Shown here: in pieces, positions 1-5,672 of the stretch
Layout of the letters: the number at the start of each line of letters is the position of its first letter
How positions within the stretch are numbered: position 1 is the stretch's first letter
Assembly: GCA_946406305.1 (NCBI GenBank)
Contig: CAMJKC010000108.1
Coordinates: 1-5,708, forward strand
Length of the DNA: 5,708 bases
Reading direction: 5' to 3'
DNA from: an uncultured Lachnospiraceae bacterium
GTDB lineage: Bacteria > Bacillota > Clostridia > Lachnospirales > Lachnospiraceae
Notes under the pieces: generated by a model
What the model was told of the DNA's origin: nothing
The model's input: only the letters and a program-made list of their open reading frames with translations
Databases searched by the model: none
Position numbers and translations under genes: made by a program

Positions 1-1
1 G

Positions 2-172
2 GTTATAAATTCTATACATGCACCAATAGGCATACCTATAGCAGCAGAAACTGTAGAGGAGATAGCTATTTCTATATCTGCAGAATTGATACTATATAAA
101 GCAAAAAAAGAAAATAGAAGAAAGATTGTTGAAAACAAATCAATTTTAGGAAAACTCAAGGAATATGTTTAG
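2..172 (+). CDS. XdhC/CoxI family protein, C-terminal fragment (cut by window edge)
   Basis: The open frame enters from the left edge and ends at TAG (170-172), leaving the last 56 residues. The fragment contains HAPIGIPIAAETVEEIAISI followed by SAELIL. This matches the conserved C-terminal signature of the XdhC/CoxI family, roughly PIGL-x-IGAETPEEIA-x-SI-x-AE. Family members bind and help sulfurate the molybdenum cofactor and load it into xanthine dehydrogenase or CO-dehydrogenase-type hydroxylases in the cytoplasm. The usual second Gly of PIGLxIGAET is Ala here and the usual Pro of ETPEEIA is Val, so it is a slightly divergent member. A Lys-rich tail of about 25 residues follows the motif. 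The stop codon abuts the ribosome-binding site of the next gene, indicating an operon. The N-terminal part, with any catalytic or cofactor-binding residues, is outside the window, so XdhC and CoxI-type members cannot be separated. Confidence 0.75.
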   Translation, partial: VINSIHAPIGIPIAAETVEEIAISISAELILYKAKKENRRKIVENKSILGKLKEYV

Positions 173-175
173 GAG
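171..175 (+). promoter_or_regulatory. Ribosome-binding site of the 52-residue ORF
   Basis: AGGAG lies 5 nt before the ATG at 181. Its first two bases are also the last two bases of the upstream TAG stop, so ribosomes finishing the XdhC-family gene stop on the next initiation site. This supports both the reality of the short ORF and translational coupling. Confidence 0.8.
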
Positions 176-180
176 ATTTT

Positions 181-339
181 ATGATAGATTTTGATGAAGA
201 GAAGAAAAAATTTAGAAAAAGTTTAGAGATTGATGAATTAAATGATGCTTTAGCAAATTGTGACATAACAGATATGGATGATATAATGATTGATATTATA
301 AAACAATTTACAGGAAACAAAAATAGTGGAAAATTTTGA
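181..339 (+). CDS. Small acidic protein of unknown function (52 aa)
   Basis: An ATG at 181 with a well-placed AGGAG opens a 52-codon frame ending at TGA (337-339). I do not recognise the family. The protein starts MIDFDEEKKKFRKSLEIDEL, and its middle (residues 28-36) is a cluster of Asp and Met, DITDMDDIM, followed by the amphipathic stretch IDIIKQF. It is acidic overall, has one Cys (residue 27), and has no signal peptide, membrane segment or metal-binding pattern. It is probably a small helical cytoplasmic protein. Its last 14 nt overlap the start of the TPR gene in another frame. It therefore sits between two genes without any gap, and the arrangement suggests coupled synthesis with the TPR protein. 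Binding to that protein's cytoplasmic TPR region is possible but is inference only. Confidence 0.75.
   Translation: MIDFDEEKKKFRKSLEIDELNDALANCDITDMDDIMIDIIKQFTGNKNSGKF
312..315 (+). promoter_or_regulatory. Probable ribosome-binding site for the GTG start of the TPR gene
   Basis: AGGA ends 10 nt before the GTG at 326, a little farther than usual. It lies inside the coding region of the 52-residue ORF. It supports the GTG over the first in-frame ATG (codon 28, near 407), which has no purine-rich sequence before it and would delete the first TPR helix. The modest site fits initiation helped by ribosomes ending at 337-339. Confidence 0.5.
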
Positions 340-1630
340 AATAAGAAATAGGAAAATTTCATCTTTATATTTTGACCTTGCGATAGACAGAGTGGAAGAA
401 AATGATATGTATATGGCGGCTTTTTTTTTAAAAAAGTCGTTAATTTATAATAAAAAAAATATTGATAGCAGAAATCTTTTGGGACTTATATATTATAAAT
501 TAGGGGACATTGTTGAGGCATTAGTTCAGTGGATAATAAGTAAAAGCTATAGAGAAAGAGATAATCTTGCTACAGTATATATGAATGAAGTTCAAAATGA
601 TAACACTACTCAAGATAAATATAATGCAATTAAGTTATATAATTTAGCCCTTGATAATATTCATATAGGGAGAAATGATTTAGCGATGATGCAACTTATT
701 AAAGGTCTCAATTTAAACCCAAATCACTTTAAATCACTTGCATTGTTGTCATTGTTACAATTAAATATAAAAGACTATATTAAAGCTGGATCAAATTTAC
801 TTAGAGCTCAAAAACTTGATAGTGGAAATTTTCAAGTTAATAAACTAATGAATTACACTATGGCGAATACAAAAAAATCTGAAGTAAAAGAAAAGAAATT
901 AAAAAATGTATATTCAATTAAGAAACTTGAAGAAGATGATGCAATACTTTCAAAGAGATATATAAAACTCACAACAAACCAAAAAATAATTTTTATTTTA
1001 CTTGGTTTATCAATAGGTATAATGTCATACCAAACAATAGTTTTACCTATGATGGGAAATAGGTTTAAAAGTGAAGCAACTAATGATATTATTAAATATG
1101 CAGATTTGGTCAATGAGCAGAATAAAACTTTAAGAGACTTAACAATTGAAAATGCTCAATTAAAATCAGATTATGACAGTGCGAGCATAAGACTTAAAGC
1201 ATATGAAGAACAAAATAGATTATTCACGTCACAATATGAAACATTAAATGAAATTATAACTTTATTTGATGAAGGGTATATAAGTAGAGCTGCAAGAGCA
1301 TACATAGAACTTGACAAAGATAGTATTACAGATGAGACATTGTTGATTTTACTTAATAATGCAAAATCTCGTATAGAAGGAATAGGAGCTACAAGACTCA
1401 CAGAACTTGGAACAGAGTCGTGGAATGCAGGAAATAAAACACAAGCCATAGCATATTATCAGTTATCTTTGAGCATAAATCCAAACGATCCAGAAACTAT
1501 GTTTTTATTAGCAAGACTTTATCAAAGTTTAGGGAGAAATGCTGATGCGAATCCATTATTTGATAAAGTTATAGCGGAACATCCAAATTCAAATTATTCA
1601 AAGAGATCAAGAGAAGCAAGAGGCTATTGA
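326..1630 (+). CDS. Membrane-anchored TPR protein with extracytoplasmic coiled coil (434 aa)
   Basis: No specific function can be named. Residues 12-79 and about 98-168 are helical pairs with TPR-like spacing, for example NLLGLIYYKLGDIVEALVQW at 50-69. A Lys-rich segment (182-220) precedes one hydrophobic membrane segment at about 221-243. Residues 255-300 are predicted coiled coil by eye (Leu, Glu and Asn rich). The C-terminus has a helical hairpin around 303-350 and two clear TPR units at about 356-423, including GNKTQAIAYYQLSLSINPND. The positive charge before the membrane segment predicts N-terminus inside, placing the coiled coil and C-terminal TPRs outside. TPRs are protein-binding scaffolds, so an envelope-complex role is a reasonable inference. 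The start is GTG, overlapping the previous gene by 14 nt. The 3' end overlaps the convergent penicillin-binding protein gene by 7 bp. A T9A6 tract at 421-435 lies within codons 32-37. Confidence 0.88.
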   Translation: MENFEIRNRKISSLYFDLAIDRVEENDMYMAAFFLKKSLIYNKKNIDSRNLLGLIYYKLGDIVEALVQWIISKSYRERDNLATVYMNEVQNDNTTQDKYNAIKLYNLALDNIHIGRNDLAMMQLIKGLNLNPNHFKSLALLSLLQLNIKDYIKAGSNLLRAQKLDSGNFQVNKLMNYTMANTKKSEVKEKKLKNVYSIKKLEEDDAILSKRYIKLTTNQKIIFILLGLSIGIMSYQTIVLPMMGNRFKSEATNDIIKYADLVNEQNKTLRDLTIENAQLKSDYDSASIRLKAYEEQNRLFTSQYETLNEIITLFDEGYISRAARAYIELDKDSITDETLLILLNNAKSRIEGIGATRLTELGTESWNAGNKTQAIAYYQLSLSINPNDPETMFLLARLYQSLGRNADANPLFDKVIAEHPNSNYSKRSREARGY

Positions 1631-4200
1631 GTTATAATAGGAATGGTATTATTATCTATATTAGGAATAGTCATCTCTGCGAAGTCTTGGAATTGTGTAT
1701 CGTCTGTATTAAATCCTAAATATTTTGAAGGAATATTCATTGTTCCATTTAAATTATGGATATTGCATCTTTTTAGTGGTTGGGTTCCATCTACAAAATA
1801 TTCATAATAGGAAGCATCTCCTCTTTTATCAAGAGCACATCCATCAGTTGCAAGCAGTCCAGATTTTCTGCAAACTTTTCTTTGTATAATTTTATTTGGG
1901 ACATCAAAAGAATTCTTATTTAAATCTGTATGTATTTCAGTCATTATCTTTTTCCATATATTTTTATGGAAATTAGTTCCACCATTGTTGATTTTGTTTC
2001 TACTATCATACAGAGTTTGATTTTCATCGCAACCTGCCCAAATACCTGCAGTGTAGTAAGGTGTAAAGCCTATAAACCAAATGTCATTATTGTTAGTAGT
2101 TGTTCCGCTTTTGCCAGCGGCAACTACATTTGTTAAATGTGCCCTTGTTGATGTTGAATTTATTCTAAAACTTTGAGAAAAAGATAATTTATATTCCATT
2201 GATTCTTTCATTGCATCGGTTAATAAGTATGCATTTTCTTCAGACATTATTTTAGTTGCATTTGTTTTTGTGTTATCTATAATGACATTATTATTGTGGT
2301 CAAGTACTTTTGTATATAATTTATAATTATTGTGAACTCCATTGTTTGCGATAGTGGAAAATGCACTTGTCAATTCTATATTTGATACTCCTTCGGTAAT
2401 ACCGCCAAGAGCAGTAGCTGGGTTATAATCTTTTGAACTCAAAGTACTTATGCCCATTTTTTTTGCAAATTCCACACCTACTTCAGGTGTGACAGTTTCC
2501 ATTAGACATCTTATTGCGATTATGTTTAAAGAAAACACTATACCAGCTCGTATATTTTGAAAACCGAGATAGCCTGTATTATACCAGTTTTTGAATTGTT
2601 TATTTTTGTAACTATATTCACTATCATAATATGTTGAAGCAAGTGTTTTGTTATATATTTCAAGTGCTGGAGCAAAAGAAGTTAAAATCTTAAATGTAGA
2701 ACCTGGTTGTCTTTTGGTATCCATAGCACGATTTAAAGATAGAGAAGTGGCTTTTTGACCTCTACCTCCATTTATTGCTAAAACTTCTCCAGTTTTTTGA
2801 TCAAGGAGAACAAAAGAACATTGTGGCTCTAATATATAATTTAAGCTTTCCGCTTGAATATCATCACTATCTTTCATTATATATTTTTTAAAACTGTCAA
2901 TGTATTTGTTCGCTTCATCAGTTGAATTAAATAGTCCAGTATATTTTGTATTTTTTAAAGTGTTTTTTTGATATTTTTCTATATCAATTTGAGAATAATG
3001 AGTCTCACTATCATCTTTATGTCTTATAGATAATCTATAATCTATAGAATATTTTTTTACAGTATAATTTGACTCATCTAAAATATGTTTATCAACTATT
3101 TTCTGAAGATTGGAATCTTGAGTAGTATAAATTTTTAGCCCACCTGAATAGAGTAAGTTATTAGCAAGAGTTGAATCATAACCTAATTGTTTTATAAGGT
3201 CATTTTTTACTTGCTTTATAATAGCATCTGTGAAGTAAGAATATACATAACTTTTATTAGTTACTGTTGAAGTCTTATTGTTTTTAATTCTGCTATACAC
3301 ATCATCATTTTCAGCAGTTTCGTATTCTTTCTCAGTTATGTATCCAAGTTTTTTCATATTTGTTAAAACTTGTTCTCTTCTTTTTGCATTTTCTTCTGGG
3401 TGAGTTATAGGATTGTATTTTGATGGGTTCTTTGTTATACTCGCAATAACAGCTGATTCACTTATGGTAAGTTCAGAAACATCTTTATTAAAATATTTTT
3501 TTGCTGCTACTTTTATTCCGAGTGTATTTGAACCAAGATTGATAATATTCAAGTAATCAGTTATAATCTGTTGCTTTATTTCTTTTTTAGACATAGAATC
3601 CTGTGTTTCATATAAAAGGGCTATATATTGTTCTTGTAATTTTCTAACATATTTTTCAAATCCTTTTTCATGCATTGCAGAATCAAAGACAGAGTTTTTT
3701 ACAAGCTGTTGAGTAATAGTAGAACCACCACCACGAGAAGAGTCTGACGACAAAACTCCGTATATTGCTCTAAAAATTGAACGAAGGTCTATACCTGAAT
3801 GCTCCCAAAATCTTTCATCTTCAATAGCCACAAAGGCATTTATTAACTGTTTAGGTATTTCGTTAAACGTTACTGTTTCTCTATTAGAGCCAGCCTGTAT
3901 TAAAGTTTCAGTCAAATTTCCATTTCTGTCATATATGTTTGTAGCAAAAGCCGTTGGACCAAAATGGAAATTACTTATTGCAGGAGTGCTATCAAGTATG
4001 CCTTTTATCATACCAAGACCTAAAAAGCCTATTAAAATAATTACTGTTAAAAGTGTAACAAAAAAATATTTAAGGAAATGAAATTTTACCTTGTTTTTTT
4101 TGGGTCTTTTTCTACTCATGTTAGAATTATTATATTTAGTAAAATTTGTATCAAAAGAGAAATTATTTAAATTTTTTTTGTTTTTACTTATAAATTCCAT
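1624..4200 (-). CDS. Class A penicillin-binding protein (bifunctional transglycosylase/transpeptidase), 858 aa
   Basis: This membrane enzyme polymerises lipid II into glycan strands (GT51 domain) and cross-links stem peptides (transpeptidase domain), the target of beta-lactams. A basic cytoplasmic tail (1-43) is followed by one membrane helix, about 44-66. GT51 spans about 85-265, with EDERFWEHSGID (catalytic Glu127), GGGSTITQQ (157-165), RKLQE (second catalytic Glu190), YLNIINLG, and SESAVIASITKNPSKYNP. The transpeptidase domain spans about 455-755, with STFK (nucleophile Ser501, Lys504), SLN (557-559) and KSGT (697-700). A loop-rich linker covers 266-455. The tail has Cys777, Cys788, Cys812 and His815, a pattern I associate with clostridial class A enzymes. 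All catalytic motifs are intact and there is no PASTA domain. Start: ATG at 4200 has no Shine-Dalgarno sequence but sits at the predicted +1 of a sigma-A promoter; the alternative Met28 (4119) also lacks one. It resembles PonA/PBP1a, but the paralogue cannot be fixed, so no symbol is given. Confidence 0.96.
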   Translation of the reverse strand: MEFISKNKKNLNNFSFDTNFTKYNNSNMSRKRPKKNKVKFHFLKYFFVTLLTVIILIGFLGLGMIKGILDSTPAISNFHFGPTAFATNIYDRNGNLTETLIQAGSNRETVTFNEIPKQLINAFVAIEDERFWEHSGIDLRSIFRAIYGVLSSDSSRGGGSTITQQLVKNSVFDSAMHEKGFEKYVRKLQEQYIALLYETQDSMSKKEIKQQIITDYLNIINLGSNTLGIKVAAKKYFNKDVSELTISESAVIASITKNPSKYNPITHPEENAKRREQVLTNMKKLGYITEKEYETAENDDVYSRIKNNKTSTVTNKSYVYSYFTDAIIKQVKNDLIKQLGYDSTLANNLLYSGGLKIYTTQDSNLQKIVDKHILDESNYTVKKYSIDYRLSIRHKDDSETHYSQIDIEKYQKNTLKNTKYTGLFNSTDEANKYIDSFKKYIMKDSDDIQAESLNYILEPQCSFVLLDQKTGEVLAINGGRGQKATSLSLNRAMDTKRQPGSTFKILTSFAPALEIYNKTLASTYYDSEYSYKNKQFKNWYNTGYLGFQNIRAGIVFSLNIIAIRCLMETVTPEVGVEFAKKMGISTLSSKDYNPATALGGITEGVSNIELTSAFSTIANNGVHNNYKLYTKVLDHNNNVIIDNTKTNATKIMSEENAYLLTDAMKESMEYKLSFSQSFRINSTSTRAHLTNVVAAGKSGTTTNNNDIWFIGFTPYYTAGIWAGCDENQTLYDSRNKINNGGTNFHKNIWKKIMTEIHTDLNKNSFDVPNKIIQRKVCRKSGLLATDGCALDKRGDASYYEYFVDGTQPLKRCNIHNLNGTMNIPSKYLGFNTDDTQFQDFAEMTIPNIDNNTIPIITQ

Positions 4201-4206
4201 ATTTTA

Positions 4207-4234
4207 ATTATAACAAAAAATATATTTTTTTCAA
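4207..4234 (-). promoter_or_regulatory. Sigma-A promoter of the penicillin-binding protein gene
   Basis: Read on the - strand, TTGAAA (4234 to 4229) is followed by 16 bp and a perfect TATAAT (4212 to 4207). Counting 7 nt from the end of the -10 box puts +1 at 4200, the A of the ATG, so the transcript would have little or no leader. The -35 box begins only 6 bp after the T-run of the upstream gene's terminator. Such boxes can arise by chance in AT-rich DNA, but this is the only gap before the gene and both boxes are near consensus. Confidence 0.65.
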
Positions 4235-4240
4235 TAATTT

Positions 4241-4274
4241 AAAAAAAAATAATAGACCAGAAAATATCTGGCCT
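4241..4274 (-). terminator. Intrinsic terminator of the secreted Ltp-like protein gene
   Basis: On the - strand, 4274 to 4254 forms an 8-bp stem (AGGCCAGA pairing with TCTGGTCT, one G-U pair) around the loop TATTT. ATTA and a run of nine T (4249 to 4241) follow. It begins 15 nt after the stop codon of the upstream gene. It should isolate that gene from the penicillin-binding protein gene, which therefore needs its own promoter. Confidence 0.9.
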
Positions 4275-4288
4275 ACTATAAATAATTA

Positions 4289-5584
4289 CTATTTTTTCAC
4301 AATTTCATTTTTAAATGTCATTGTTGTCAAATCTATGACAACTTCTACTGTATATGGACCATCAAATTTTAGTGTAAGGCTATTTTCATTTTGAGAAGAT
4401 ATTGACACAGATGTTGCTTTATATACTTTTGCGTTATATAAATGGTCATAATTATAATATGTTGCTATGTCTTTAACTTCTTTAAATAAATCTCTTTCAA
4501 GTAGAGCATTAACTTCATCTGCCTTAGGTCCTTTTATTTTTGGGAATGGTATAGTGAATTTTACTCTAATTTTGCCATTTTCTGCATCGTCGTCAATTAA
4601 ACTAAATTGCTGTGTTTTATTGATTTTAGATTCTATTTTATATGTGTTTTTTTCTAATTCTGCCGCAATGATTGATTCTTGTTCTTTTACTTTTGCTCTT
4701 GACTCAGATTCTATTTTTGCTCTTGACTCATATTCCTTTGCTCTTGACTCAGATTCCTTTGCTCTTGATTCAGATTCTTTTTTTATTCTTTCTTTATCTA
4801 TGTCGCTTATTTTTTTACCTATTATTGGTAAAGATATGTCATCCAAATAATTTACTTGTAAAGTGCTTATTGGTGTTTTTCCTATTCCGCTTGAAAGTGT
4901 GTCATTTACAAAAGACATTTCTGTTCCATATTTTGCTTCAACATCAGTAAATTCTTCACTTTTTAGTATAGATATCATTTCTTCTCTTTTAAATTGTGAT
5001 TTATCATAATAATATTTTGCACATTTTTCTGCCTGTTTCTTCCAATCTATGTTTGAAGAAGTAATTACATGTTGAATTACATCTCCTTTATATCCTTTTT
5101 CTTTTAATATTCTTTTTAAAGCTCTTCTTGATATTGGATATGTATCAATATAAGTTTTAGATAAATCGGTGCATTCTTTTACTATATCTTTTCCTTCTTC
5201 TGAAGTATTGTTTTTATATAATCTTTGTAAATAATCCTGATATCCTAAAAAATCGCTTTCTGTAATGTTTTTAATTTCGCCTTTATTTGTAATGTTATAT
5301 TTTCTGCCATTGTATTCAATAGGTCCTGTTGCAGGAGTTCCATCTTCGTTAAAATAATAAAATTTGTCATCAAATTCATAAAAACCTGTCACCATATATC
5401 CATCTTCATCAAACATATACCACTTTTTGTCTATTGCTTTCTGTTCTCCATAGATGAAAACTCCATCGTCGTCATATTTATATTTTCCATTTTCTTCTAC
5501 CCATGTACCTGCATAAGAAAATAAAACAAAATTTTGGCATACAATTAGTAAGAAAAATAATACTTTAAAAAAACGATTAAGCAT
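4289..5584 (-). CDS. Secreted protein with choline-binding-like repeats and Ltp-like repeats (431 aa)
   Basis: The protein is exported and probably wall-attached; its function is unknown. Residues 1-25 are a signal peptide (Arg/Lys, then hydrophobic FFKVLFFLLIV, cleavage likely after SYA); there is no lipobox. Residues 28-105 hold about four aromatic-Gly repeats of 20-21 residues, for example KKWYMFDEDGYMVTGFY and DKFYYFNEDGTPATGP, of the choline/cell-wall-binding type. Residues about 137-222 resemble two Ltp (host cell surface-exposed lipoprotein) repeats: ISRRALKRILKEKGYKG, then IDWKKQAEKCAKYY and KREEMISILKSEEFTDVEAK. Residues 270-298 are ESRAK tandem repeats. Residues about 335-428 alternate strand and helix, with FTIPFPKIKG and a final VVIDLTTMTF, faintly like DUF4163/DUF3298 (PdaC-type) modules; this is a weak resemblance. 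The ATG at 5584 has a strong AGGAGGG 4 nt upstream. The gene is flanked by its own promoter and terminator, so it is monocistronic. Confidence 0.92.
   Translation of the reverse strand: MLNRFFKVLFFLLIVCQNFVLFSYAGTWVEENGKYKYDDDGVFIYGEQKAIDKKWYMFDEDGYMVTGFYEFDDKFYYFNEDGTPATGPIEYNGRKYNITNKGEIKNITESDFLGYQDYLQRLYKNNTSEEGKDIVKECTDLSKTYIDTYPISRRALKRILKEKGYKGDVIQHVITSSNIDWKKQAEKCAKYYYDKSQFKREEMISILKSEEFTDVEAKYGTEMSFVNDTLSSGIGKTPISTLQVNYLDDISLPIIGKKISDIDKERIKKESESRAKESESRAKEYESRAKIESESRAKVKEQESIIAAELEKNTYKIESKINKTQQFSLIDDDAENGKIRVKFTIPFPKIKGPKADEVNALLERDLFKEVKDIATYYNYDHLYNAKVYKATSVSISSQNENSLTLKFDGPYTVEVVIDLTTMTFKNEIVKK
4691..4777 (-). repeat. In-frame tandem repeat coding ESESRAK units
   Basis: Four units lie in tandem in codons 270-298 of the secreted protein: ESESRAK, ESESRAK, EYESRAK and IESESRAK (21, 21, 21 and 24 nt). 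The DNA units are near-identical on the + strand (TTTGCTCTTGACTCAGATTC and variants). A preceding KKE and a following VKEQES look like degenerate flanking copies. The peptide is highly charged and probably forms an extended or helical stalk between the Ltp-like repeats and the C-terminal region. Copy number could vary by replication slippage without breaking the frame. Confidence 0.92.
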
Positions 5585-5588
5585 AAAG

Positions 5589-5595
5589 CCCTCCT
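5589..5595 (-). promoter_or_regulatory. Strong ribosome-binding site of the secreted Ltp-like protein gene
   Basis: AGGAGGG reads on the - strand from 5595 to 5589, 4 nt before the ATG at 5584. It fixes this start and shows that the organism uses conventional Shine-Dalgarno initiation, which makes the absence of one at 4200 notable. Confidence 0.92.
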
Positions 5596-5618
5596 AATTA
5601 TTTATAATACTAATTTAT

Positions 5619-5647
5619 ATTATACTATTGTATAGAAGTAAAGTCAA
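5619..5647 (-). promoter_or_regulatory. Sigma-A promoter of the secreted Ltp-like protein gene
   Basis: On the - strand, TTGACT (5647 to 5642), a 17-bp spacer and TATAAT (5624 to 5619) form a near-consensus housekeeping promoter. The predicted start near 5612 gives a leader of about 27 nt containing the AGGAGGG site. The -35 box lies inside the proximal copy of a direct repeat, so access may be regulated. Confidence 0.82.
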
Positions 5648-5672
5648 ATTAAAGGATTGATAAAGTCAATTT
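5639..5672 (-). repeat. Direct repeat over and upstream of the -35 box, possible operator
   Basis: TAAAGTCAAATT (5639-5650, + strand) recurs as TAAAGTCAATTT (5661-5672), 11 of 12 bases the same. The copies start 22 bp apart, about two helical turns, so a protein binding both would face one side of the DNA. The proximal copy contains the -35 hexamer; the distal copy also reads TTGACT but has no -10 box at the right distance, so it is not a second promoter. Regulator unknown. Confidence 0.45.

Noticed and set aside
328..359. Direct repeat GGAAAATTT at 328-336 and 351-359
   Set aside because: It is short, AT-dominated and inside coding sequence, with no associated signal.
853..1449. Minus-strand open frames of 86 and 92 codons inside the TPR gene
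   Set aside because: They lie wholly antisense to a well-supported gene, have no ribosome-binding site or recognisable domain, and are typical shadows in AT-rich DNA.
1634..1652. AT-only inverted repeat ATAATA...TATTAT just past the TPR stop codon
   Set aside because: Six AT pairs are too weak for a terminator, no T-run follows, and the bases are explained by codons for NTIPII of the opposing gene.
1820..1834. Hairpin CTCTTTTATCAAGAG as a terminator for the TPR gene
   Set aside because: The stem is only 5 bp and no T-run follows; it lies inside conserved coding sequence.
1930..2136. A 68-codon + strand open frame inside the penicillin-binding protein gene
   Set aside because: It is antisense to the conserved transpeptidase region that includes the KSGT motif and has no initiation signal.
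4467..4950. Two overlapping + strand open frames (127 and 92 codons) rich in Leu, Ser and Phe
   Set aside because: They are the reverse complement of the ESRAK repeat and its surroundings; the hydrophobic composition follows from the coding strand, and there is no ribosome-binding site.
5603..5624. Inverted repeat TATAATA/TATTATA around the transcription start of the surface protein gene
   Set aside because: The arms are 7 bp and purely AT, one arm is the -10 box, and pairing does not extend; expected by chance in this composition.
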